A stretch of DNA of 40,639 nt from an uncultured bacterium (GCA_905233945.1 CAJOFY010000012.1:1-40639); one strand, 5' to 3'; positions 11,997-20,461 are shown, counted from the first letter of the stretch. Notes: generated by a model not told the origin, from the letters alone. Made by a program: numbers and translations.

Positions 11997-13196
11997 TTAT
12001 TTCTGGATTTCGAGATATTTTTCAAGACCGAGTTTGAGGACGTTCATCGCTCTCTTCGTCTTCTCTTCGTTGAGGACGAATGCGATTCTTGCTTCGTTTC
12101 TGCCGAGTCCAGGAGTCGAGTAGAAGCCTTCAGCCGGAGCGAGCATAACGGTTTCGCCGTTGACGTCGAAATCGGTGAGAAGCCAGATTATGAAATCTTC
12201 CGCGTTTTTGACCGGAAGTTTGATTACGATGTAGAAAGCGCCGTTCGGAACTCTGTATTCAACGCCTTTCATCTCTTTGAGCGTTGCAAGGACTGCGTCT
12301 CTTCTTCTCTTGTATTCGCCGACAACTGTCTCATAGTATTTGTCGTCAAGGTCAGCCGATTTGACAGCCATCATCTGGTCGATCGTGGGCGGGCAGAGAC
12401 GAGCCTGGCCGTATGCGAGGGCAGCTTTCATGATTTCCTTGTTGTAGCTTACGAAAGCGCCGATTCTTGCGCCGCAGGAAGAGAATCTCTTTGAAATACT
12501 GTCCATAACGACGACTCTGTCCTTCGCCTCTTCGAAGCTGAGAAGGCTTACATGTTTTTCGCCGTTGAAAATGAATTCACGGTAAACTTCGTCTGCGAAA
12601 ATGAAAAGGTCTTTTTTGATCGCGAGCTGGACGATCTTCGAAAGTTCTTCTCTCGAGTAAACCTTTCCTGTCGGGTTGTTCGGGTTGCAGATCATGACTG
12701 CTTTGGTGTTCGGGGTTACGAGCTTTTCGATTTCTTCGACTGCCGGAATTTCCCAGTCGTTGTCGATTTTTGTCGTGATCGGAACTATTTTTACGCCGGT
12801 TGCGGTCGCAAAACCGTTGTAGTTCGTGTAGAAAGGTTCCGGAATGAGCACTTCATCGCCAGCGTCGAGGCATACTGTGTAAGCCATGATGATCGCTTCG
12901 CTTCCGCCTGTCGTTACCATGATGTTCTCTCTGGTAAGCGGAATGTCGTATCTTGCGTAGTATTTTACAAGTGCATCCTGATATTCGGGAATACCCTGGC
13001 TCGGACCGTAAGCGATGACTTTTGTCTTGATTTCATTAAGAACTTTCAGCATTTCTTCGGGAGTTTCGACATCGGGCTGACCGATATTGAAATGATAAAC
13101 CGTTTTGCCTTTTGCCTTCGCGTCGTTTGCGTAAGGAGCAAGTTTTCTGATCGGTGAAAGGGGCATCGACTGTCCTCTGACGGAAATGTGTCTCAT
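11997..13196 (-). CDS. Class I/II PLP-dependent aminotransferase (aspartate-aminotransferase-like)
   Basis: A 399-residue cytosolic fold-type I aminotransferase. Visible features: the N-terminal loop NIGQPDVETP, the PLP-phosphate region TTGGSEAI, substrate/cofactor residues CNPNNPTGKVYS, Asp-Tyr-equivalent FADEVYREF, and the PLP lysine in DSISKRFSSCGARIG. Family members transfer amino groups between aspartate (or aromatic/branched amino acids) and 2-oxoglutarate; the exact substrate cannot be read from this. I chose ATG at 13196 because GGAGG lies six bases upstream; a TTG four codons earlier overlaps that site. It is divergent from hydE and is followed by octamer element copy 1. Confidence 0.92.
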   Translation of the reverse strand: MRHISVRGQSMPLSPIRKLAPYANDAKAKGKTVYHFNIGQPDVETPEEMLKVLNEIKTKVIAYGPSQGIPEYQDALVKYYARYDIPLTRENIMVTTGGSEAIIMAYTVCLDAGDEVLIPEPFYTNYNGFATATGVKIVPITTKIDNDWEIPAVEEIEKLVTPNTKAVMICNPNNPTGKVYSREELSKIVQLAIKKDLFIFADEVYREFIFNGEKHVSLLSFEEAKDRVVVMDSISKRFSSCGARIGAFVSYNKEIMKAALAYGQARLCPPTIDQMMAVKSADLDDKYYETVVGEYKRRRDAVLATLKEMKGVEYRVPNGAFYIVIKLPVKNAEDFIIWLLTDFDVNGETVMLAPAEGFYSTPGLGRNEARIAFVLNEEKTKRAMNVLKLGLEKYLEIQK

Positions 13197-13235
13197 TTTA
13201 TCCTCCAAAAAAGTTAAAAAAACAGAATCGACGCC

Positions 13236-13263
13236 GTTGTAGCACTTAAAATAGCAAAAGCAA
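13236..13263 (-). promoter_or_regulatory. Possible promoter for the aminotransferase gene
   Basis: Minus strand TTGCTT (13263-13258), 16-bp spacer, TACAAC (13241-13236). The -10 is weak, but spacer length matches other promoters here and the start codon lies 40 bases downstream. Confidence 0.35.
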
Positions 13264-13274
13264 GAAAAAGACTC

Positions 13275-13302
13275 TTGACGATTTTCCTCCCCGTGCTATA
13301 AA
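13275..13302 (+). promoter_or_regulatory. Putative sigma70-type promoter for hydE-nadA
   Basis: TTGACG (13275-13280), 16-bp spacer, TATAAA (13297-13302). Transcription would start near 13309, about 24 bases before the chosen hydE ATG at 13333. Confidence 0.6.
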
Positions 13303-13332
13303 AACTGCGGTTTTCGGCTCATGGAGAAAAAG

Positions 13333-14391
13333 ATGACTGTTCGACCCGAAATAACGGAATTTATTAAAAAACTTGAAGAAAACAGAAACCTTTCGGACGA
13401 AGGGCTTTCCGTTCTGATTGAAAGCGAAGAGGCAACAGAACTTCTCGGGACCGCGGCAGACAAAGTCAGGAGAAGAGTTTACGGTGACGCCGTTTATCTT
13501 CGCGGACTTATCGAAATGACGAATTACTGCCGCAACAACTGCTACTACTGCGGAATAAGACGCGGGAACACCGATGCAGTTCGCTACAGACTCACCGAAG
13601 AAGAAATCATGGCGTGCTGCCGCGAAGGTTACGCTCTCGGTTTCAGAACTTTTGTCCTTCAGGGAGGCGAAGATCTCTATTTCACCGATGAAAGGATGTG
13701 CAAGATCGTTTCCGACATCAGAAAAACCTATCCCGATGTCGCGATAACGCTCTCACTCGGCGAAAAACCGCGCGAAAGTTACCAGAAACTGTTTGACGCA
13801 GGGGCGAACCGCTATCTTCTGCGCCACGAAACTGCCGACAATGATCATTACCATAAGCTTCATCCGGCTGAACTATCGCCCGAAAACCGCAAAAGATGCC
13901 TTTTCGACCTCAAGGAGATCGGTTATCAGGTAGGTTCCGGCTTCATGGTAGGTTCCCCTTTCCAGACTACGGCAAATCTTGTTGCAGACCTCCGTTTTTT
14001 GCAGAAACTTGACCCCGACATGATAGGGATCGGTCCTTTCATTCCGCATGAAAAGACGCCTTTTGCCGACAAAAAACAGGGTGAGCTGACACTTGTTCTG
14101 AGAATGGTTTCGATACTGCGTCTTATGTTCCCACACGCACTTCTTCCTGCGACAACTGCACTCGGAACGATTCATCCGCAGGGGCGTGAAATGGGACTCA
14201 AAGCGGGAGCAAATGTCGTCATGCCCAATCTTTCACCTGTTTCGGTGAGAAAACTTTACGATTTATACGAAAACAAAATATGCACGGGCGAAGAATCGGC
14301 TCAGTGCCGCGGCTGCTTAGAGATGCGCGTCACGAACGCCGGCTATCACATAGTCACGGATATCGGAAACGTAAAAAGGAGTGAAAAATGA
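13333..14391 (+). CDS. hydE: [FeFe]-hydrogenase H-cluster radical SAM maturase HydE
   Basis: HydE is the radical SAM enzyme that, with HydF and HydG, builds the diiron subcluster of [FeFe] hydrogenases. The protein (352 residues from ATG 13333) has the radical SAM cluster motif CRNNCYYC (Cys66, 70, 73) within GLIEMTNYCRNNCYYCGIRR, the HydE-type VLQGGED, GFMVGSPFQT and IGPFIPHEKTPF segments, and the second cluster cysteines near the C-terminus (CTGEESAQCRGC). I prefer ATG 13333 because the preceding GGAG is six bases away; the upstream ATG at 13321 has no such site. HydG, HydF and hydrogenase genes are not in the window. The stop overlaps nadA by four bases (ATGA). Confidence 0.93.
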   Translation: MTVRPEITEFIKKLEENRNLSDEGLSVLIESEEATELLGTAADKVRRRVYGDAVYLRGLIEMTNYCRNNCYYCGIRRGNTDAVRYRLTEEEIMACCREGYALGFRTFVLQGGEDLYFTDERMCKIVSDIRKTYPDVAITLSLGEKPRESYQKLFDAGANRYLLRHETADNDHYHKLHPAELSPENRKRCLFDLKEIGYQVGSGFMVGSPFQTTANLVADLRFLQKLDPDMIGIGPFIPHEKTPFADKKQGELTLVLRMVSILRLMFPHALLPATTALGTIHPQGREMGLKAGANVVMPNLSPVSVRKLYDLYENKICTGEESAQCRGCLEMRVTNAGYHIVTDIGNVKRSEK

Positions 14392-15302
14392 ATATCAGTC
14401 AAGTCCAGCAGGAGATCCTGCGCCTTAAAAAAGAGAAAGACATCTGCGTTTTAGCGCACAGCTATCAGGCAAGAGAAATCACCGAAGTCGCCGATTTTAC
14501 AGGCGATTCCTTTCAGCTTAGTGTAAAGGCAAAAGACGCGCCGCAGAAAACCGTAATCATGTGCGGAGTGCGCTTCATGGCTGAAACGGTAAAACTGCTT
14601 TCGCCCGAAAAAACAGTCTATCTCGCAAATCCGACGGCAGGATGCCCGATGGCGGAGCAGATGGACAAGGATATAATTTCCGAAGTGAAAAAAACTTATC
14701 CCGATTATACCGTCGTAGCCTACATCAACACGACGACTTCGCTCAAAACGATATGCGATGTCTGTGTAACTTCATCTTCGGCAGTAAAAATCGTGAAAAA
14801 ATTAGACAACAAAAATATTCTCTTCATTCCCGACTGCAACCTCGGCGCTTTTGTCGCGAAACAGGTTCCCGAAAAGAATTTCAAACTTCTGAACGGCGGC
14901 TGCCCGACCCACGCGAAAATTTCGGCTGAAAGCGTCCATCAGGCAAAGGCGGCTCATCCGAATGCGTTTGTTCTCGTTCACCCCGAATGCAAACCTGAAG
15001 TCACAGAACTTGCCGACTACATCGGTTCGACCTCTGGAATAATGGATTTCGCGAAAAAATCGGATCACAAGGAGTTCATAATCGGCACCGAAATCAGCAT
15101 CGTAGAGCATTTGTCATACGACTGCCCCGAAAAACGTTTTTATCCGCTCGCGCAGAATCTTATCTGCCAGAACATGAAGGCGACGACGTTGATCGACCTT
15201 TACCACACTGTTCAAGGCGTTGGCGGCGAAGAAATCACACTTGACAGCGACACGATCGAAAAAGCGCGCCGCTGCATCGACAAAATGATCGAACTCGGCT
15301 GA
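14388..15302 (+). CDS. nadA: Quinolinate synthase NadA
   Basis: NadA condenses iminoaspartate with dihydroxyacetone phosphate to quinolinate in de novo NAD synthesis, using a [4Fe-4S] cluster. The 304-residue length is typical. The three cluster ligands fit Cys86 (AGCPMAEQ), Cys172 (NGGCPTH) and Cys260 (LICQNMKATTL); other signatures are LAHSYQ (22-27), ADFTGDSFQLS, FIPDCNLG, VHPEC and GTEISIVEHL. The ATG overlaps the hydE stop as ATGA, so the two are translationally coupled. L-aspartate oxidase (NadB) and NadC are not in the window. Pairing with HydE is not a standard NAD operon arrangement; both are oxygen-sensitive iron-sulfur enzymes. Confidence 0.96.
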   Translation: MNISQVQQEILRLKKEKDICVLAHSYQAREITEVADFTGDSFQLSVKAKDAPQKTVIMCGVRFMAETVKLLSPEKTVYLANPTAGCPMAEQMDKDIISEVKKTYPDYTVVAYINTTTSLKTICDVCVTSSSAVKIVKKLDNKNILFIPDCNLGAFVAKQVPEKNFKLLNGGCPTHAKISAESVHQAKAAHPNAFVLVHPECKPEVTELADYIGSTSGIMDFAKKSDHKEFIIGTEISIVEHLSYDCPEKRFYPLAQNLICQNMKATTLIDLYHTVQGVGGEEITLDSDTIEKARRCIDKMIELG

Positions 15303-15638
15303 GAAGAATCTGCCGGCAAAAAGTAAAAAAACGCCGCATCTCAAAACAAAAAAGGATTAGGGGAACGCATTTCAAAAATTAAATTCAGATATTTTTATTG
15401 AAAAAAGAACCTAAAGAAGCGTTAAAAAACGCTGTCGGGGAAAAAACCGAAATGCACCTAAAACGGTCAAAATCGGAAATCCGATTGAGGTCCCCCCACG
15501 TGATAGAACGGTCAATAATAGCAGTTAAAATTAAAATTTCAACTAAAAAAATTATTTTTTTTATTTTTTTCAAAAAAAGTGGAAACCTGATGCATGTTCG
15601 CGTATTCTTTACAGGTTTTTTTGATTCGGAGTTACAAG
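15303..15638 (+). other. Intergenic leader region between nadA and the cNMP membrane protein
   Basis: This 336-bp AT-rich stretch has no convincing gene. It contains two small perfect hairpins (GCGTT-AAAA-AACGC at 15419-15432; AATCGG-AAAT-CCGATT at 15471-15486), a long A/T run near 15541-15580, and a terminator-like hairpin ending in T residues at 15583-15622. I could not identify a clear promoter pair for the downstream gene. Confidence 0.6.
15583..15622 (+). terminator. Terminator-like or attenuator hairpin
   Basis: AAACCTG (15583-15589) is the exact inverse complement of CAGGTTT (15612-15618), separated by 22 bases, and is followed by a T run to 15622. It sits only six bases before the GGAG of the gene at 15639, so it could either end transcription coming from nadA or act as an attenuator in the leader. 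The loop is long, so the fold is uncertain. Confidence 0.4.
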
Positions 15639-17750
15639 ATGAAAAATTCTATTGCCGGTGGCAATGCCGAACAGACGGTGTTGAAACTAACGGAAAACAT
15701 TTCTGTCACAAAATTTTCGGAGTCGGTATTTTTTGCCGAGGCCGACGGAAACTTCGTCAAACTTGATTCGTTCGAGCAGCAGCTCCTTTCAGAATTTGAC
15801 GGAAAACACTCTTTGGCGGACATCACGGCGTCAAGACTGGAAAAAGGCGACACTTCGGTTTTCGAGAGGCTGATAACGCTGATTGAAAAACTGAACGACA
15901 AAAACCTGCTCGCTCCGGAATGCGCCGCGGTAATAAAAAAAGAAAAGCCTAAGAGCAGAAACATTTTTGAAAAAATTCCGGCGAAGAAAAAAATCAAACC
16001 GTCGCCCGTACCGGTTATGGCCGGGAAACTTCTGACTTCGATCCCGTTCTTAATATTTCTCGTTCTCCTTTCCGCTGCGGCATTCTTTGTTCCCTCGCTG
16101 AAAGGCGTCAACATCTTCACCTCGATAACACAGGGAAGTTTCGGAACCGGCGGAGCATATCTCTTCGCGATTTTCTTCATTATAATTTTCCTTTTCATAA
16201 TCCTGTCGCTTCCGGCTGTATGTTCGGCAGCCGCGCTGCAGGCTTACGGTATATCGCCGACCATCGCCCTCAAATTCAAATACGGCTTTTTCTACCTTTC
16301 GGCTTCCTCCGCACAGATTATCGGCAAAGGAAAGAGCGCGGCGCTCAAACTTTACGCAATGCAGCTTCTTCTTCCTTTCGCAGTCTCCGGCATTACCGCG
16401 CTGCTCTGGAATATAGGAGTCGCCCGCCCGGCCATGGCCGTAATGAACGTGATTTCCACCGGATACGGCATAATCGCACTTTCCCCTATCGGAAACTCGC
16501 CGCTTTCAATGATCCTCGATTTTTTCATCTCCGGCGACAGAAAATCTTTCAACTATATTAAAAAACACTTCATCAAGGACACGTTCTTCACTTTCAGGAA
16601 ACTCTCCCGCGAAACAGACAGAATGATCATCGTCTCAAGCCTCGGGCTTGTCTGGATCTATTTTGCATACAGCTATTTCTGGAGCGTTGCGAAATCGACC
16701 ATGAGCTATATTTTTTCCGATTTTTACAGCGCCTACACGGCAGGGGAAACAGGTTCGATGATTCTGATTGCAATCACGATCCTTTTCATAATTCTGCCGG
16801 CTGCCGCTGCACTCGCCGGATTTCTGACGATAGCTTTGGGAAATGTCGGAAGCGTTGTCGCGACGCCTCTTGCAAGAATGCGTGATATTGCCGGTAAAAT
16901 CACCGCAAAAACAGTTCCTGCAACAAGCGAAATCATAGAATTTCTGAGGCAGATTCCGCTCTTCGCCGAACTGGAGGACAGCGAACTTTCAGAACTCTGC
17001 AAACACATCAAACTGCGCCGCTTCATGAAAAACTCGGCCATCATCCGCCAGGGCGACAAGGGCGACAACTTCTATACTATCGTTTCGGGAACAGCCGACG
17101 TTGTGGTTTCGGAAGGAAACGGAAAAGAAAGAACTGTCGGACACCTTTCGACAGGCGATTCTTTCGGCGAAACGGCGCTGATCGAAAAAATTGCGCGCAC
17201 GGCAAGCATTGTCACAACATCTCCAGCCGCCGTTTTTGAGATAACCCGCGAAGGTTTCGAGAAATTTCTGGCATCCGACTCCGAAAACAGGGAAAAACTC
17301 ACAAACAAAATCCGCCTCGGCAAAATGCTTCTTGCCTCTCCTGTCTTTTCGTTTATGAACCAGAAACAGACAGCGTTTCTGATAAAGAATCTCAAACCGG
17401 AAAAAATAAAACAGGGAACAGTCATCTTCAGACAGGGTGACGAAGGCAACCTTTTTTACATAATCCAGGAAGGAAAAATCCACCTCGAACGCTTCGAAAA
17501 CTCACTGAAAACTCTCGATATTATACTGACACCCGGCAATTTCTTCGGCGAAATGGCGCTCGTCAGGAACATCCCGAGAACTGCTACGGCTGAAGCTCTG
17601 ACAGACGCACTTCTTTTCTCGCTTGACAAGGAGAGCTTCTACGCCATCATAGGAAACTCCATTTTCGCCGGAAAAGAGTTGGATTCACTTATAAACGAAA
17701 GAGCGTCACAGCTTGGAAAGGAGGTATTGAAATCATGTTCGCGAAACTGA
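15639..17750 (+). CDS. Membrane protein: PqqD-like, degenerate M50-peptidase-like, two cyclic-nucleotide-binding domains
   Basis: A 703-residue inner-membrane protein. Residues about 15-95 resemble a PqqD-like winged helix; about 125-420 hold six or more membrane segments; about 438-555 and 570-685 are two cNMP-binding domains with intact phosphate-binding cassettes (GDSFGETALIEKIARTAS; GNFFGEMALVRNIPRTAT). The membrane part is laid out like M50 metalloproteases, but where HExxH is expected there is SLPAVCSAAALQAYG (190-204), and the later LDG-type motif is ALSPIGNSPLSM (280-291). If so it is an inactive, sensor-like relative. ATG 15639 has GGAG seven bases upstream; a longer frame from 15594 lacks a site. 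The last 16 bases overlap the next gene. Confidence 0.85.
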   Translation: MKNSIAGGNAEQTVLKLTENISVTKFSESVFFAEADGNFVKLDSFEQQLLSEFDGKHSLADITASRLEKGDTSVFERLITLIEKLNDKNLLAPECAAVIKKEKPKSRNIFEKIPAKKKIKPSPVPVMAGKLLTSIPFLIFLVLLSAAAFFVPSLKGVNIFTSITQGSFGTGGAYLFAIFFIIIFLFIILSLPAVCSAAALQAYGISPTIALKFKYGFFYLSASSAQIIGKGKSAALKLYAMQLLLPFAVSGITALLWNIGVARPAMAVMNVISTGYGIIALSPIGNSPLSMILDFFISGDRKSFNYIKKHFIKDTFFTFRKLSRETDRMIIVSSLGLVWIYFAYSYFWSVAKSTMSYIFSDFYSAYTAGETGSMILIAITILFIILPAAAALAGFLTIALGNVGSVVATPLARMRDIAGKITAKTVPATSEIIEFLRQIPLFAELEDSELSELCKHIKLRRFMKNSAIIRQGDKGDNFYTIVSGTADVVVSEGNGKERTVGHLSTGDSFGETALIEKIARTASIVTTSPAAVFEITREGFEKFLASDSENREKLTNKIRLGKMLLASPVFSFMNQKQTAFLIKNLKPEKIKQGTVIFRQGDEGNLFYIIQEGKIHLERFENSLKTLDIILTPGNFFGEMALVRNIPRTATAEALTDALLFSLDKESFYAIIGNSIFAGKELDSLINERASQLGKEVLKSCSRN

Positions 17751-18139
17751 TAGGAATCTGCGCAACCATATTTATCCTCGGCAAAGTCGCAGGAATAGGT
17801 GAAGAACAGATGAAATATTTCACTGACATCGCAAAAATCACTTTGACACAGCACGAAGTCAACTCAATCGCGCATCAGATCTACGGCATGACTATCGTAG
17901 ACGGCAGGATTCCCGACCAGAGCAGCGAAGAGTGGGCGAAATACATCCGGGCAAACATGAAAGCCGACATTCCCGGAAGAGATCCTGCAAAAGACTACTG
18001 GGACACATTCTACGAAATCCGCGAAGTTGACCAGGTTCCGGGACTTTCAAAGGAAGGATTTATCGTGAAAAGCTGCGGTCCCGACACTATGGAAAACACC
18101 GAAGACGACATAACTTCAGGTTACGAGTATAACCACTGA
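17735..18139 (+). CDS. Small membrane-anchored GspG-pseudopilin-like protein
   Basis: A 134-residue protein whose first 22 residues form one hydrophobic segment, with the rest probably outside the cytoplasm. The C-terminal half resembles type II secretion major pseudopilin GspG: KDYWDTFYEI (like DPWGNPYxY) and FIVKSCGPDTMENTEDDI (like SxGxDGxxGTxDDI, the calcium-binding loop). It lacks the usual prepilin G/FTLIE processing site. It starts inside the preceding cNMP-domain gene (16-bp overlap, with GGAGG upstream), so the two are likely co-translated and may act together. Its stop is six bases from the convergent lamin-tail gene. Similarity is by motif only. Confidence 0.75.
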   Translation: MFAKLIGICATIFILGKVAGIGEEQMKYFTDIAKITLTQHEVNSIAHQIYGMTIVDGRIPDQSSEEWAKYIRANMKADIPGRDPAKDYWDTFYEIREVDQVPGLSKEGFIVKSCGPDTMENTEDDITSGYEYNH

Positions 18140-18145
18140 AAAGCT

Positions 18146-19516
18146 CTATCTGCACTCTGCATAAACTCCGGGTGTTCCGTTTTCTACATCTGACTGGCAG
18201 TTTCTGCCGCTTGTATCAGCCGTAAAAGAAAAACCCTTGTCGGTTTTGAAACCGCCCGGATCGGCTTCTGCTGCAACTGTTCTCGCCCCGTCGATATCGC
18301 ATAAAATCTGGACAGATTCGCTGCCGGTAAGTCCGGCGTCGGCAATTGTGGTGTCGTCGACGATGAGCCAGAGTGCGTTCTGCGGCAGAATGTCGGCGAA
18401 AGCGGCTTCGTTTCCGGTTATTACGGCGACTTCACCGGAACGAAGTATGAGGTCGTCACCTTCATTTTTAGCGCTGAGAGGATCGACTCCTTTTCCGTCG
18501 TTCTTGTCATCGATAAAGCAGCCTGAAAGATCGAAATCCATTGCGCTGTAATTGTAAAGTTCGACAAATTCCCAGCTTTTCTGCGGCTCAAGCGACGGAG
18601 TGTGCATGATTTCAGAAATCATTATATGCGGCGAAGCCTCATCGGTTTTTACGCCGAAAGTACGGTTTACTTTCCCTGTTTTTGTGTAAATTTCAGCTTT
18701 GACTTCATAAGTTTTTTCTGGTTCTAGCCCATCAATAACGGCAGTACAGCCTTTGCGGCATATAAAATAGCTGCTTTCAATTGCGAGCGCGATTACGGTA
18801 TTGCCTTTGACCGAAAGGGTAAAAGTCGTGTCCGTTGCCTTTGATTCAAAAGTCACATCTGACTCCTCCGGCGCATCTGACGGCAGTTTCACTTCGATAT
18901 TATTCAGTTCATAATCGCGGCTCAAAGATCGTGCCTTCAGAATCTTCAATGAATCCAGCGGTTTGTCAAAAATAAAAACATACCACTCATCGAGTTTCAT
19001 CATATCTTCCGGTTTCGGCTCGACATCTTTGATTTTGATTTCGACAGAGCTGTCAAATTTCACGGCGACTGCCGCGCTTTTTGAGTCATCCGGAATGATT
19101 TCCGCCACTTCTGGAAGTTTTATGCCGGTTTCATAAACAAATTCCTTCACCTCTTTGTTTTCGGAAAACTGCTCACCTGTCATCAGAGGTTTGTTGTCAA
19201 TCGATTTTAGTGCCGAAGTAAGCGTCACAAACAGATTGTCCTCGGCAGGAAGCGGCGGCAGAATTTTTACCGATTTGCCTGAAACCTCGACGGAATCAAG
19301 CTCTCCCGCATTTTCCGACGAAACTGAAAAACCTTTGATTGAGTTCGGATTAACCACCATATTGAACTTGAAAACTATCGTCTCCTCGGGGTAGTAAACC
19401 CGTTCTTCAGGGTATTCCGTGCAAATAAAAGGCTCGTAATCATTCGGTAGCGGCTCATCAATGCCACAGGAAACCGTTAAAACCGCAAAAATCGCTGAAA
19501 AACATAACTTTTTCAT
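18146..19516 (-). CDS. Lamin-tail-domain lipoprotein
   Basis: A 456-residue lipoprotein (lipobox LTVSC, Cys17). Residues about 25-115 look like a bacterial Ig-like (Big_5) domain (VYYPEETIVFKFNMVVNP). The middle is beta-rich with KTYEVKAEIYTKTGKV resembling a fibronectin-type strand pair. Residues about 300-455 are a lamin-tail domain: MISEIMHTPSLEPQKSWEFV, ELYNYSAMDFDLSGCFIDD, LILRSGEVAVITGN and the closing NGTPGVYAEC. Such domains occur on extracellular nucleases and surface proteins. The start at 19516 is chosen because its ATG overlaps the preceding TGA as ATGA, indicating coupling. Probably surface-exposed. Confidence 0.9.
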   Translation of the reverse strand: MKKLCFSAIFAVLTVSCGIDEPLPNDYEPFICTEYPEERVYYPEETIVFKFNMVVNPNSIKGFSVSSENAGELDSVEVSGKSVKILPPLPAEDNLFVTLTSALKSIDNKPLMTGEQFSENKEVKEFVYETGIKLPEVAEIIPDDSKSAAVAVKFDSSVEIKIKDVEPKPEDMMKLDEWYVFIFDKPLDSLKILKARSLSRDYELNNIEVKLPSDAPEESDVTFESKATDTTFTLSVKGNTVIALAIESSYFICRKGCTAVIDGLEPEKTYEVKAEIYTKTGKVNRTFGVKTDEASPHIMISEIMHTPSLEPQKSWEFVELYNYSAMDFDLSGCFIDDKNDGKGVDPLSAKNEGDDLILRSGEVAVITGNEAAFADILPQNALWLIVDDTTIADAGLTGSESVQILCDIDGARTVAAEADPGGFKTDKGFSFTADTSGRNCQSDVENGTPGVYAECR

Positions 19517-20172
19517 TGTTTTTTCCCGCATGTATAAAGATCAAAACCGGCATAGGAACGAAGCCAGCCGTTATTTTTTTTGTTGATTATCCTGAAAACA
19601 AGCATCTGCTCCTCCGGTATTCTTATTTTCAGGCTTTCGACAGCATTCATCATCGCCGAAAAATAGTAGACGCCGCTTAGCCGGTCAATCATTTTGATCC
19701 GCATCAGATAAAGTTTGTGCTCCTGCTCGCCGAACCTGATTGTATCTGGGTTATAAAGCAGTTTTTTGAGGTCGAAACTGATTTTTCCGCCCACTTCGTA
19801 GGATTTAAGGTCGCCGTAAGTCGTGTTGTTGTCGTCGGGACCGACTGTAATGTAGTCTTTTCCGACCGAAATATTGTTTTTCTGGTAAAGGTAAAGTTTT
19901 TCATCGCTTTTGTACTTGCCCCAGAAGCTCACTTCGGGCAAAAGACCTGCGACACGGGTGTTTTTACGCGCCGAAACGACAGCTTCTTCAAGGTCACTTA
20001 TGCTCCGAAGCGCCTTTGCAAGCATCTCGTCAAGTGAAATGCAGCTGTAATCATTTTCCAGAGACTCGCTTGTCACGTCATATCCTTTCAGAAAAGCGGC
20101 AAGCGCCTCTACCGGAGAGGCTTCCGCACAGAAAAGCTCACTCGTCAGAAACAGCAAAGGGATCGCTGCCAT
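19513..20172 (-). CDS. Exported TolC-like hypothetical protein
   Basis: About 219 residues if ATG 20172 is used. The N-terminus is a hydrophobic signal-like segment ending LFCA. The remainder (LEEAVVSARKNTRVAGLLPE, VGGKISFDLKKLLYNPD, repeated helical stretches) resembles one half of a TolC-type outer-membrane helix-barrel protein as seen in hypothetical Myxococcota proteins; this is a weak match. The start is uncertain: TTG at 20202 would add a basic KK n-region, and GTG 20175 is also possible. It overlaps the end of the preceding gene by about 35 bases and its stop overlaps the lamin-tail lipoprotein start, so the three are likely co-translated. Confidence 0.65.
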   Translation of the reverse strand: MAAIPLLFLTSELFCAEASPVEALAAFLKGYDVTSESLENDYSCISLDEMLAKALRSISDLEEAVVSARKNTRVAGLLPEVSFWGKYKSDEKLYLYQKNNISVGKDYITVGPDDNNTTYGDLKSYEVGGKISFDLKKLLYNPDTIRFGEQEHKLYLMRIKMIDRLSGVYYFSAMMNAVESLKIRIPEEQMLVFRIINKKNNGWLRSYAGFDLYTCGKKQ

Positions 20173-20461
20173 CACTTGTAAACTCTTCTTCGCTATCGAC
20201 AACGAACGGATCACCCGTTTCAACCACAAAAGGATCTGTAAAATCGTTGAAGAACTCCTCATCGGCATCATCCTCCGCCTCAAGCATGTAGTTTATCTGG
20301 TTTCTGATTTCCCCTATTTCGCTTGCAGAGAGCACAGCGCTGCTGTATTCGGGAATAAAAAACGGATTTTTAGCGGCACTCTCCTTCGATTTGTTGAAAT
20401 CGACCGCAAGATTGCAGAACCAACCGTAGTGGAAAGTCCCCGCCTCCCGCGTTATGTGCAT
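20138..20461 (-). CDS. Small acidic hypothetical protein with DPF[VA]V repeats
   Basis: A 107-residue protein starting at ATG 20461, with GGAGG five bases upstream (TTGGAGGCCGAG). A longer frame from 20524 has no ribosome site. The C-terminal half is very acidic and has three similar short motifs, TDPFVV, GDPFVV and SDPFAV, which may be docking peptides. I do not recognise the protein. It is the first gene of a three-gene overlapping set with the TolC-like and lamin-tail genes. Confidence 0.6.
   Translation of the reverse strand: MHITREAGTFHYGWFCNLAVDFNKSKESAAKNPFFIPEYSSAVLSASEIGEIRNQINYMLEAEDDADEEFFNDFTDPFVVETGDPFVVDSEEEFTSDGSDPFAVSDE

Noticed and set aside
13333-14391. Biotin synthase (BioB) for the radical SAM protein
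   Set aside because: HydE-specific segments and second-cluster C-terminal cysteines fit HydE, and no biotin genes are adjacent.
15594-15638. Upstream ATG at 15594 for the cNMP membrane protein
   Set aside because: It lies inside the terminator-like hairpin and lacks a ribosome site, whereas ATG 15639 has GGAG.
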